Source of the DNA: Planctomycetota bacterium
GTDB lineage: Bacteria > Planctomycetota > Planctomycetia > Pirellulales > Pirellulaceae
DNA: 13,375 nt
Assembly (NCBI GenBank): GCA_026692885.1
Contig: JAPLNJ010000589.1
Span: forward strand, 1-13,375
Reading direction: 5' to 3'
The stretch's first letter is position 1. Each line of letters begins with the position of its first letter. A program made the translations under genes and the position numbers. Positions 6,692 through 13,375 of the stretch are shown one piece after another. A model generated the notes under the pieces. It made no database searches and was not told where the DNA came from. It saw nothing but the letters and a program-made list of their open reading frames with translations.

Positions 6692-6829
6692 GGTGAGAGA
6701 GTCTTGTAAGCAAGATCGCGACCGACGTTCACCGCCTTCCTCCCTTCCCCAGCCTGCCGCCGGAGGCGGCAGGCTGGGGAAGGGAGGGTATTGCTGCGTT
6801 CGCGATCTCGCTCACAAGACTCTTTCACC
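6692..6829. repeat. Large nested inverted repeat with a 23-bp perfect core stem
   Basis: The outer arms 6692-6721 and 6800-6829 are 30-bp inverted copies with 3 mismatches, all transitions. The inner arms 6739-6761 and 6765-6787 are a perfect 23-bp inverted repeat (CCTCCCTTCCCCAGCC...) with a 3-nt loop. A purine-rich strand faces a pyrimidine-rich strand in part of the core. It begins 40 bp beyond the stop of the DUF1549/DUF1553 gene, so an RNA copy could act as a 3' stabiliser or attenuator. There is no clear T-run for an intrinsic terminator. Confidence 0.88.
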
Positions 6830-6869
6830 GGCCGCGCAAGGCGGCAGGGGTCGAACTTAGACGGTTGAA

Positions 6870-9287
6870 TTAGTGGTTAAACAGAAACTCGCGCGAGTTC
6901 AACACGGCCCAGAACACATCTTCCAGTCCGGCTTGCGGATTTCCCGCGGAATTCACAATCGGCAGTAGACGATTGATCTCCTCTGCCGTCGGCTTGCGAG
7001 TCAGGCAGCGCATGTACAACGTTTCGATCACTTGCGTCGGCGTCTTGCCCGCATCCAGCAGTTTCTTCACCACGCCGCCCTGGCTGACCTTGCCGTGGAC
7101 CGTACTGCCATTGAGCAGATTCAGCGCCTGCGACAACGTAGGATCGGTAGTGGCTTCGCAGGCGCAGACCGTTTCGCGTTTGGAGCGACCAAAGGTGGTC
7201 AGGAAGTAATCGCTCGTGGTACCGTCGGCGACCTGCACAGCGCGGGCGCCCAGCGGCAGACCCCGGAATTTTTCTTTGGTCTCCGTGACCTGGCTGATGC
7301 AATCGAGCGTCTGTTCCGCGGGGATCCGCCGCACGTTGGCATGGGCGAAGTTCCGTTCGTCGCCCTCGTTGCTCGCGGTCCGCCCCGAACTTCGCTGGTA
7401 AGCCTGCGAATTGCAGACGTCCCGCACGAGCTGCTTGAAATTGAACTTGGTCTCGACCAGTTTTCCTCCCAGGGTCCGCAACAATTCCGGATTGCTCGGC
7501 GGGTTGCTGATCCGGATATCGTCTACTGGCTCGACAATTCCAAGTCCCATGAAATGGGCCCACACGCGATTCGCAAGGTTGGACGCGAAGTACGGGTTGT
7601 TCGGCGAGGTCAGCCATTCCGCCACTGCGGCGCGACGGTCCTTACCGGTGACGTCCGGCAGCTCGCCGCCCAGAAACTTGGGCGGCATCACGCGGCCTCC
7701 GACGGGGTGCGTTACCTCGCCGTTGCCCCGATTGAAGACCACCGTCTCGCGGTAGTCTTCGCCCTGCTTCCGGCCGATCTGCGTAAAGAAGGCCGCGAAG
7801 CTGTAATAATCGTCCATCGTCCAGCGGTCGAACGGATGATTGTGACACTGGGCACATTGGGTGCGGAAACCCAGGAACACCTGGGCCACATTCTCGGCGG
7901 TCTTCAACGTTTCCGTCTCGATCTGGTAATAGTTGGTGGCCGCATTCTCGAAGGTACCGCCCGAAGCGCTGAGGAGTTCCCGCACCATCTGGTCCAGCGG
8001 CACGTCGCGAGCGATCTTGTCGGTCAGCCAGTTGCTGTACAGAAACATCGACTTATAGCTGACCTGCGGACTCGATTTGACCATCAGCAGTTCGGACCAC
8101 TTCATCGCCCAAATCTCGGAAAATTCCTTACGCTGAATCAGGCGGTCGATTAACTTCGCCCGCTTGTCCGGCGCCGCGTCGGTCAGGAACTGCTGGTACT
8201 CGTCCTCCGTGGGTAGCAGTCCGGTCATATCCAGGCTGACCCGCCGCAGGAACTCCTCGTCCGTGCACAGGCCGCTCGGCTCGATTCGCAACTTCACCAG
8301 TTTGGCGCCTACCAACTGGTCGATGTAGTTGCCGCTCGGAGGCGGCGACGTGTACGGCACGTCTTTCGGTAGGACCAAAACCTGGCTACCCACCGTCTTC
8401 GTCTCGAACCGGCCCATTACAAACGCCTCGCCACGAGCCGCTGCCGTTACCAGACCGCCTGCGTTCACTGCGGCCGAGTTGTCGTTGCTGGTCAGAAACA
8501 CGGTCAGGTCGGTCACGTCGCGATCCGTGCCGTCGGTGTACTTGGCACGGGCGATGAACGACTGCGTGGTCCCGGAGCCTTCCAAGACCGCCGCCGGGGG
8601 ATAGAACTCCAACTGGGCCACTCGTGGCGGTTCGGCCGGATCGAGCGGTGCGCCAGCCTCCAGCCATCGCAACAGCGTCTGACAATACGGGCTGTCCTTT
8701 TCGAATCGCTTGCCGCCGGCATGTGGGACCGCGCCCGTGGTTTTTTCGATCAATAGACTGGCCTCGGGAATCGCCAGATTGACGCGTCGTGTGGCTTCCT
8801 CACGAGTCAACCGGTTGTAGTCGGCCTTCGGATCGAAGCCGAACAGTGACAGTCGAAAGCCGTCCTTGCCGCGAGCGGCGCCATGGCAACTGCCCACGTT
8901 ACAGCCGGCCCGCATCAGCACGGGCATCACGTCCAATTGGAAGCTGATTGGCCGGTCGGCCGTAGCGTTCTTGACCGTCACCGGCACGCTCGCTTTGTGA
9001 CCTTGATATTCGACTTCCAGAGCCGTCACCCCATCCGCCACGGGAAACAGGGTGCGTCCGTCCAGTCGAGCGAATTTGGCGTCACCCAGCTTGACTGCCG
9101 CCTCCTTCGTCACGTCCAGGGTGACGCCATCGTCCCGCGTGGCAACGACGAGAAATCGCTGATAGTCCGCCTTGGTATTCAGGTTGACGTCGGGCGGATA
9201 GAGGGCGAGGCCCGTGATGTTAGCGGCCCAGACCTCGGTGGCTAGGCCAACGAGGATCAACGCGGTGCATAAACGTCGCAGGGTCAC
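6870..9287 (-). CDS. DUF1549/DUF1553 (PSCyt2-PSD1) exported cytochrome-like protein
   Basis: 805 residues from the GTG at 9287. This start is chosen because GGAGGAG lies 6 nt upstream and a clean signal peptide follows (MTLRRLCTALILVGLATEVWA, cut probably after residue 21). The ATGs at 9314 and 9377 only extend the frame through a palindromic repeat. Residues about 115-220 include AGCNVGSCHG (C129 and C134, H135) and KDGFRLSLFGFDP, typical of the planctomycete family. A Big_2 Ig-like segment follows (about 225-305). DUF1549 spans about 320-545, with FRTQCAQCHNHPFDRW holding the CXXCH haem site at 478-482. DUF1553 spans about 555-805 (NRVWAHFMGLGIVEP, then a C-terminal LYMRCLTRKPTAEE region). 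It probably works with the DUF1501 and PPC proteins encoded just upstream. Reaction unknown; periplasmic redox or polymer degradation has been supposed for such clusters. Confidence 0.92.
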   Translation of the reverse strand: MTLRRLCTALILVGLATEVWAANITGLALYPPDVNLNTKADYQRFLVVATRDDGVTLDVTKEAAVKLGDAKFARLDGRTLFPVADGVTALEVEYQGHKASVPVTVKNATADRPISFQLDVMPVLMRAGCNVGSCHGAARGKDGFRLSLFGFDPKADYNRLTREEATRRVNLAIPEASLLIEKTTGAVPHAGGKRFEKDSPYCQTLLRWLEAGAPLDPAEPPRVAQLEFYPPAAVLEGSGTTQSFIARAKYTDGTDRDVTDLTVFLTSNDNSAAVNAGGLVTAAARGEAFVMGRFETKTVGSQVLVLPKDVPYTSPPPSGNYIDQLVGAKLVKLRIEPSGLCTDEEFLRRVSLDMTGLLPTEDEYQQFLTDAAPDKRAKLIDRLIQRKEFSEIWAMKWSELLMVKSSPQVSYKSMFLYSNWLTDKIARDVPLDQMVRELLSASGGTFENAATNYYQIETETLKTAENVAQVFLGFRTQCAQCHNHPFDRWTMDDYYSFAAFFTQIGRKQGEDYRETVVFNRGNGEVTHPVGGRVMPPKFLGGELPDVTGKDRRAAVAEWLTSPNNPYFASNLANRVWAHFMGLGIVEPVDDIRISNPPSNPELLRTLGGKLVETKFNFKQLVRDVCNSQAYQRSSGRTASNEGDERNFAHANVRRIPAEQTLDCISQVTETKEKFRGLPLGARAVQVADGTTSDYFLTTFGRSKRETVCACEATTDPTLSQALNLLNGSTVHGKVSQGGVVKKLLDAGKTPTQVIETLYMRCLTRKPTAEEINRLLPIVNSAGNPQAGLEDVFWAVLNSREFLFNH

Positions 9288-9293
9288 AGGATT

Positions 9294-9300
9294 CTCCTCC
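9294..9300 (-). promoter_or_regulatory. Ribosome-binding site that sets the GTG start of the DUF1549/DUF1553 gene
   Basis: The minus strand reads GGAGGAG, then 6 nt, then GTG at 9287. This is the strongest Shine-Dalgarno sequence in the gap. The in-frame ATG at 9314 has none and its codons lie at the border of the inverted repeat 9308-9371. The GTG therefore beats the longer ATG frame. Confidence 0.75.
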
Positions 9301-9307
9301 ACTTTCC

Positions 9308-9371
9308 GTAGCATGGCTCTCCAGAGCCGTGCAGATTTCCGTAGCATCACGGCTCTGGAGAGCCATGCTAC
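9308..9371. repeat. Perfect inverted repeat, GTAGCATGGCTCTCC family, copy B
   Basis: Arms 9308-9331 and 9348-9371 are a perfect 24-bp inverted pair around a 16-bp loop. The loop itself contains another GTAGCAT, a partial copy. The left arm equals 1025-1048 base for base. The element fills most of the 101-bp gap between the PPC gene stop (9389) and the DUF1549/DUF1553 GTG. Translated in frame it yields a spurious N-terminal extension (AVAWLSRAV). Confidence 0.92.
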
Positions 9372-9388
9372 AGCCAACGAGGAATGCT

Positions 9389-11890
9389 CTACTTACCTGC
9401 CTTGTCGGCGGCTTTGTCCAGCCGCAACTTCTCCAGGCGGCTCAGACGCTTCTGCTCAACAACCGGCGCCGATGGGGGTGGCGGGGGCGGTTGAGGCGCT
9501 GCCTGCGGTGGAGCGGGGGCGGCGACTTTGGGCGGCAGGGGTGCGTCCACGCGCAATTCACCACCTCCCAATGTATGCACAATCGGCTCGCCCTCCTGCA
9601 CAACGATGGCTTGGCAGACGAGTCCTTTGTAGGTGGCTGGTTTGGCGGCCTTTTCGACCGCGATTGGGAACACGATCTGGGTCGAGTCTTTCGTAATTTT
9701 CAGCGGTTCCGGCTTGGTCGACGTGTTCGCAGGCAGGCCCAGCAAACGCACTTCCGCCTCGCCGACGAAATCCGTCTTTTTCTCGACGTTGACGACCAAT
9801 TCCGCTGTCTGGCCCAACTCGGCTGCGGCCTTCTCGAACTTGAAATTGAAGAATGCCTCGGCGATGGTCAGCGTGGCCACCTGCGTGGCCACCTCGATCG
9901 CTCCATTGCCGACGTTAGCCGTGCCGATCACCAACATCGGCCAAGCACCCAAGGCGGCCGACGGATTGGCCGTCAGCGGGATCAGCGCCTCGCTCTTGTC
10001 ACCCGGAATGGAAATGGATCCCGACGCACCGATCCCCGGCGGATCGTATAGCAGGCGGAGTGCGATCGGCTGAGTGAAACCTGCCTTGCGTTTGGCAACA
10101 ACTTTCAACGACTTGGAGCCTTGTCGCACAATCGGCGTCTTGGGCACCTCGATCTCGATCTGGAACGGCACCTCGTCGATCTCGGACGCCGCCATGCGAT
10201 CCGCATCGTGTCCCCATACATCGCGGTTATTGTCGCCGCGCACCAGCATCGTCCGCTGGGCCAGGTGTCCCACGAACTTCAAGTTTGGATCCACCGGACG
10301 TCCCACCACGTCCGCCAGCGTCCCATTCAGCGGAGCGTCCGGCGCAGCCGTAAACAGGACGGGCACCGAGGTCTTGTCAGCCGTCATGGGGATGGTTTGC
10401 AGCGTGACACCGGGTGGCAGGCCCTCGACATTGACATTCAGATCGCCGCCCCAGTTGGCACGGCTGGCGTTAACCATCAGAGCCATGCGGTTACCGCGCG
10501 GGACAGCCAAGGTGACAGGAACATACTGAACGCGTTCCGGTAGGACCATCGTCAACGACGCCTCGACCAGCGCGATTTCAACGCGGTAAACGTAACTTGG
10601 GCCACCCGCTTTCAGATGGTCCGTTACCGCCACCACGAACTCGCCGTTATCCGGAGCGGTGAACCGTAGATAGCTGTCAGGCCCGCCCGTGTCGTCATTG
10701 GCGGCGACCTGCGAGCCGTTCGCGCGAAACACGGTCAGCACGGAATCCAGCGGCGAGCGCAGGGTGTCGCGGGCAACCACCCGCATATCGAAGACCTGCC
10801 CTTGCTGGGCCGTGAACTTGAAGTGATCCACATCACCCGGTTTCTCGATGATGCCGTTCAGGGCTCCGGGAACGATGGCCAACGTGGCTTGCGCGAGGGT
10901 GTCGTTGGGTTCGACCTCCAGCGTGTTCTCCAGATCGATGACCCGCAGCAGGTTGGGCGAGGGGGCGATGCCGTTCGGGTCCTGAGCGTACAGGCCGAAA
11001 CTCAAATCTTTCAGGCTCGGCAAGGTGATCTGCTGGGTGAAATCCCCGGCAGGATCGCCAATCCAGCGAACCGCCAGAACTTGGCCAGGCTTGCCGCCAG
11101 CCGGGTAGACGCCGGTCGGCCTCGGGAACTTGCCGATGTGCAACCGGTACTTGCAGGCGCCGTTGCCACCATAGGAGCTTTCCCGAACCTGAATAATGTA
11201 CTTGCCGTCCTCAGGCACCAGGATCGAACACAGGCAGTCCTGACGCAGCAGGGGCGCATCGTCGCTACGAGCCGACTCGAACCGCTTCGCGTTCAAGATG
11301 GCCAAGTAAGGATCAAAGAACGTGTAGGCCAGACGCAATCCCTCGAGTTCGGCGGATAGGCGCTCGCCTTTCTTGGCCTCCACCACGAAGTAGTCCACGT
11401 CTTCGTTCTCCACTACGCCGCTGACAGTGCAACCGAGCGGCACAGCCTGCGGTGCGGCAAAGTCGCTGTTGGGTTCCTGCTCTTTGACTTCCGGCAACGC
11501 CCCCACCGTGAAGAGTCGCAGGTCGCTGATGCCGGTGGCCGAGCGCAGCCGGACCGCGTGGATCCCCAAGCGGCAATCGGGTGCGATGGACAGCTTGGCC
11601 TTGACCGTCGTGTCGTTCTCGGCCTTGAGTTCGAGCACCTTGATGCCGGGGGAATAGAACAGCAACTGCTGTGCGTCACCCAGACGCGCCCCATTGAAGA
11701 CGGATTCGACTTCCGTACCGCGCTGGAAGCCCGTCGGCGTGATCGCACCCACGGAAGGTGCCGCGGCCTGCGCCACTGTGGCGGACAACAACAGCAACAA
11801 AGTCAGCCAAACCGATGTAATGCTAGGCATGGTAGTAGGTGGGGTTGGAGGCTGAGGTTCAAGCGAGGCATTGATCATAAGGTTTCGCAT
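9389..11890 (-). CDS. Exported protein with two PPC-like domains and a Pro-rich basic tail
   Basis: 833 residues if started at the ATG at 11890. The ATG at 11830 (residue 21) would give a tighter signal peptide, MPSITSVWLTLLLLLSATVA. Neither has a visible Shine-Dalgarno sequence, so the start is open. The mature part is beta-rich. A first PPC-like module (about 137-253) has EQEPNSDFAAPQAV and VDYFVVEAKKGERL. A second, clearer PPC (pre-peptidase C-terminal) domain (about 325-438) has EVEPNDTLAQAT, DVDHFKFTAQQGQ and AANDDTGGPDSYLRF. From about 450 to 780 come further Ig-like stretches. Residues 784-810 are Ala/Pro-rich, ending in a basic tail (QKRLSRLEKLRLDK). PPC domains usually help secretion or binding and are not catalytic. 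It is placed between DUF1501 and DUF1549/DUF1553 genes, a common planctomycete order. No catalytic domain is recognised. Confidence 0.88.
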   Translation of the reverse strand: MRNLMINASLEPQPPTPPTTMPSITSVWLTLLLLLSATVAQAAAPSVGAITPTGFQRGTEVESVFNGARLGDAQQLLFYSPGIKVLELKAENDTTVKAKLSIAPDCRLGIHAVRLRSATGISDLRLFTVGALPEVKEQEPNSDFAAPQAVPLGCTVSGVVENEDVDYFVVEAKKGERLSAELEGLRLAYTFFDPYLAILNAKRFESARSDDAPLLRQDCLCSILVPEDGKYIIQVRESSYGGNGACKYRLHIGKFPRPTGVYPAGGKPGQVLAVRWIGDPAGDFTQQITLPSLKDLSFGLYAQDPNGIAPSPNLLRVIDLENTLEVEPNDTLAQATLAIVPGALNGIIEKPGDVDHFKFTAQQGQVFDMRVVARDTLRSPLDSVLTVFRANGSQVAANDDTGGPDSYLRFTAPDNGEFVVAVTDHLKAGGPSYVYRVEIALVEASLTMVLPERVQYVPVTLAVPRGNRMALMVNASRANWGGDLNVNVEGLPPGVTLQTIPMTADKTSVPVLFTAAPDAPLNGTLADVVGRPVDPNLKFVGHLAQRTMLVRGDNNRDVWGHDADRMAASEIDEVPFQIEIEVPKTPIVRQGSKSLKVVAKRKAGFTQPIALRLLYDPPGIGASGSISIPGDKSEALIPLTANPSAALGAWPMLVIGTANVGNGAIEVATQVATLTIAEAFFNFKFEKAAAELGQTAELVVNVEKKTDFVGEAEVRLLGLPANTSTKPEPLKITKDSTQIVFPIAVEKAAKPATYKGLVCQAIVVQEGEPIVHTLGGGELRVDAPLPPKVAAPAPPQAAPQPPPPPPSAPVVEQKRLSRLEKLRLDKAADKAGK

Positions 11891-11988
11891 CGTAACCCGA
11901 GGCGTCAGCGAGGAAGAGCGGCGTTTCCTCGCTGACGCGTCGGGTTACGACAAATCGCTGCTAGCGTGATTCGCACCCTTATGATCAA
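11871..11988. repeat. Nested inverted repeat spanning the DUF1501-PPC junction
   Basis: The inner arms 11891-11915 and 11925-11949 are inverted copies of 25 bp with 1 mismatch (start CGTAACCCGAGGCGTCAGCG), around a 9-bp loop. Outside them a perfect 12-bp inverted pair TTGATCATAAGG (11871-11882) and CCTTATGATCAA (11977-11988) encloses the element. The left outer arm falls inside the first codons of the PPC gene when it is started at 11890, and the right arm ends 5 bp before the DUF1501 stop codon. Confidence 0.88.
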
Positions 11989-11993
11989 GGGCT

Positions 11994-13301
11994 TCAAGCT
12001 AACAACGGCGTCACAATCTTGCCGCCATCAATGATCCGGACCGGCCGATTGCCAGCTGCCAACAAACGTTTCTCCGGAACGATTCCCAACTGGTGGTAGA
12101 CCGTCGCGGCCAAGTCCTGCGGAGACACGGGATCCGCATCCGGTTCCGAGGCAGTGGCGTTCGACGTTCCGTAGATCATGCCGCCCTTGATCCCGCCGCC
12201 AGCCAACATCACGCTAAACACTTTCGGCCAGTGGTCGCGACCAGCAGTCGCATTGATCTTGGGCGTCCGGCCAAATTCGCTTGAGACCATCACCAGCGTG
12301 CGGGCGAGCAGCCCCCGCTGCTCCAGATCGGTCAATAAGGTCGCCAGACCTTGGTCCAAGGCGGGCATCTGGGCACGCATGCCGGGCGTGATGCCATTGT
12401 GGAAATCCCAGCCGGCGTAGGTCAAGGTCACCATGCGCACGCCCGCTTCTACCAAACGGCGAGCCATCAGCAGCCGCTGGCCTGCTTCGTTGCGACCGTA
12501 CTGATCGCGGAGCTTGGCATCCTCCTTGTCGATGTCGAACGCCTCGCGCGCCTTCGGCGCACTGACCAGACTGTAGGCCCGTTCGTAAAACGTGTTCATT
12601 GCCCCGACCTTGTCAGACTTGTCCTTCTGGGCAAAGTGGTAATTGACCGCCTCCAAGGCCGAGCGACGGCGAGCGAACCGCTCGTCCGTGACACCATTGG
12701 GCAGATTCAGGTCCAAGACCTTGAAACCTCCGGACGCCGGATCCGCACCCAGACTGAAGGGAGCATACGAAGAACTCAGATAACCGCTACCGGCGTAGAT
12801 GTTCGGTTGATTGGGAATGCAGACGTACGGCGGCAAATTATTCCGCGGCCCGTACTCGTGGCTGATCACGCTACCCATGCTGGCGTACTGGAGTGCCGGG
12901 CTGGGTTTGTAGCCGGTAAACATGTTGTGCGTGCCACGCTCGTGCGCCGCCTCGCCGTGCGTCAGCGAGCGAATGATAGCGTACTTGTCGGCGAGCTTGG
13001 CCAATTGCGGCAGGGTTTCGCTGATTACTTCGCCCGTGTTGGTCTTAATCGAGCCCATCTCCCCGCGAAACTCGATGGGCGAAAACGGCTTGGGATCCCA
13101 CGTTTCCTGGTGGGCGCAACCGCCGGGCAGGAACACGTGGATCACGCTGTCCGCCTTGGCGGGCAGGGTTTCGCCTCCTGCCTGCTCGGCCCAAGCCTGA
13201 CGGTTGTGCAACAATGCTTCGAGTGTGAGTCCCAACCCACCCACCGCCCCGACGGTCAGAAAACCACGACGACTCAGCGGATTGCCTGCGCCCGTCGTCA
13301 T
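11994..13301 (-). CDS. DUF1501 family exported protein (alkaline phosphatase/sulfatase-like fold)
   Basis: 435 residues. The start is taken at the ATG at 13301, with GGAAGAG (13308-13314) 6 nt upstream. A longer in-frame ATG at 13340 would lie upstream of the likely -10 box. The N-terminus has a twin-arginine signal, LSRRGFLTVGAVGG (9-22), followed by a hydrophobic stretch to AWA near residue 38. Family motifs: VFLPGGCAHQETWDPKP (about 56-72), TYAGWDFHNG (294-303, D299 and H301 likely metal ligands), SSEFGRTPK (340-348) and AGRDHWP (353-359). Length and order are normal for DUF1501. The fold is related to alkaline phosphatase and sulfatase, but the usual nucleophile is not obvious, and the substrate is unknown. 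It is the first gene of a four-gene block for exported proteins. Tat export suggests it folds, perhaps with metal, before transport. Confidence 0.93.
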   Translation of the reverse strand: MTTGAGNPLSRRGFLTVGAVGGLGLTLEALLHNRQAWAEQAGGETLPAKADSVIHVFLPGGCAHQETWDPKPFSPIEFRGEMGSIKTNTGEVISETLPQLAKLADKYAIIRSLTHGEAAHERGTHNMFTGYKPSPALQYASMGSVISHEYGPRNNLPPYVCIPNQPNIYAGSGYLSSSYAPFSLGADPASGGFKVLDLNLPNGVTDERFARRRSALEAVNYHFAQKDKSDKVGAMNTFYERAYSLVSAPKAREAFDIDKEDAKLRDQYGRNEAGQRLLMARRLVEAGVRMVTLTYAGWDFHNGITPGMRAQMPALDQGLATLLTDLEQRGLLARTLVMVSSEFGRTPKINATAGRDHWPKVFSVMLAGGGIKGGMIYGTSNATASEPDADPVSPQDLAATVYHQLGIVPEKRLLAAGNRPVRIIDGGKIVTPLLA

Positions 13302-13327
13302 AACTTGCTCTTCCCGTGTGTTACTGC

Positions 13328-13357
13328 TGTATACGCACACGCTGCGTTGTATTCCAA
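13328..13357 (-). promoter_or_regulatory. Possible sigma-70-type promoter of the DUF1501 gene
   Basis: The minus strand reads TTGGAA (-35, 13352-13357, 4 of 6 matches), an 18-bp spacer, and TATACA (-10, 13328-13333, 4 of 6). A transcript start near 13320 would leave a leader of about 20 nt carrying the GGAAGAG ribosome-binding site. By-eye call only. Confidence 0.3.
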
Positions 13358-13375
13358 ACCGCAGTACCAGCGTCA

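Larger units (their letters stand above)
6551..6869. other. 319-bp intercistronic gap filled with hairpin repeats
   Basis: There is no gene between the DUF1549/DUF1553 stop and the cytochrome c-WD40 start. Reading in the direction of transcription it holds a long nested inverted repeat (6829-6692), a small hairpin with 8-bp arms (6673-6680 and 6686-6693), and a double hairpin (6618-6573) ending 23 bp before the next start codon. About 50 bp (6620-6670) remain that could hold a promoter; I see no convincing one. Confidence 0.7.

Noticed and set aside
7032..8153. Plus-strand ORF of 373 codons (also 3298-4293 and 1802-2653)
   Set aside because: They lie antisense to well-supported minus-strand genes (or run into one), show no domain motifs and no ribosome-binding site. 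Long antisense frames are expected in GC-rich DNA.
1..13375. tRNA, rRNA or riboswitch
   Set aside because: No cloverleaf, rRNA signature or known riboswitch core was recognised on either strand. The strong hairpins belong to repeat families.

Overview
The window reads as the chromosome of a member of the Planctomycetota, most likely close to Pirellulales. The reasons are a LEPR-XLL type secreted protein with FG-GAP repeats, a DUF1501 / PPC-domain / DUF1549-DUF1553 / planctomycete cytochrome c-WD40 cluster, and intergenic regions full of palindromic repeats of the sort seen in that phylum. All six intact or partial genes I can support lie on the minus strand. The long plus-strand ORFs are antisense shadows.

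Layout, from right (upstream) to left (downstream). 13301-4541: four genes for exported proteins in one direction. They are a DUF1501 protein with a Tat signal, a large beta-rich protein with two PPC-like domains, a DUF1549/DUF1553 protein with a c-type haem motif, and a planctomycete cytochrome c fused to a WD40 propeller and an Ala-rich coiled coil. The gaps between these four (103, 101 and 319 bp) each hold a different long palindrome. 4419-2201: two cytoplasmic genes, an AlbA_2/HATPase_c_4 (Schlafen-type) protein and a ParA-like ATPase, joined by an ATGA stop-start overlap. 2200-829: a 1.37-kb gene-poor island of nested inverted repeats, with a probable C-terminal remnant of a HigA-type (XRE) antitoxin. 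828-1: the N-terminal part of the LEPR-XLL/FG-GAP protein, running off the window.

How the genes may work together. The four exported proteins are a recurrent planctomycete set. Their exact biochemistry is unsettled, but haem motifs beside a sulfatase/phosphatase-fold protein suggest periplasmic redox or polymer-processing work. The AlbA_2-ParA pair has no ParB, no partition site I could see and no replication gene. It is the best candidate here for a poorly described system, for example a defence-like or signalling pair, but that is inference from architecture only.

Limits: no database search was possible. Family names come from motifs recognised by eye, and start sites from visible ribosome-binding sequences.
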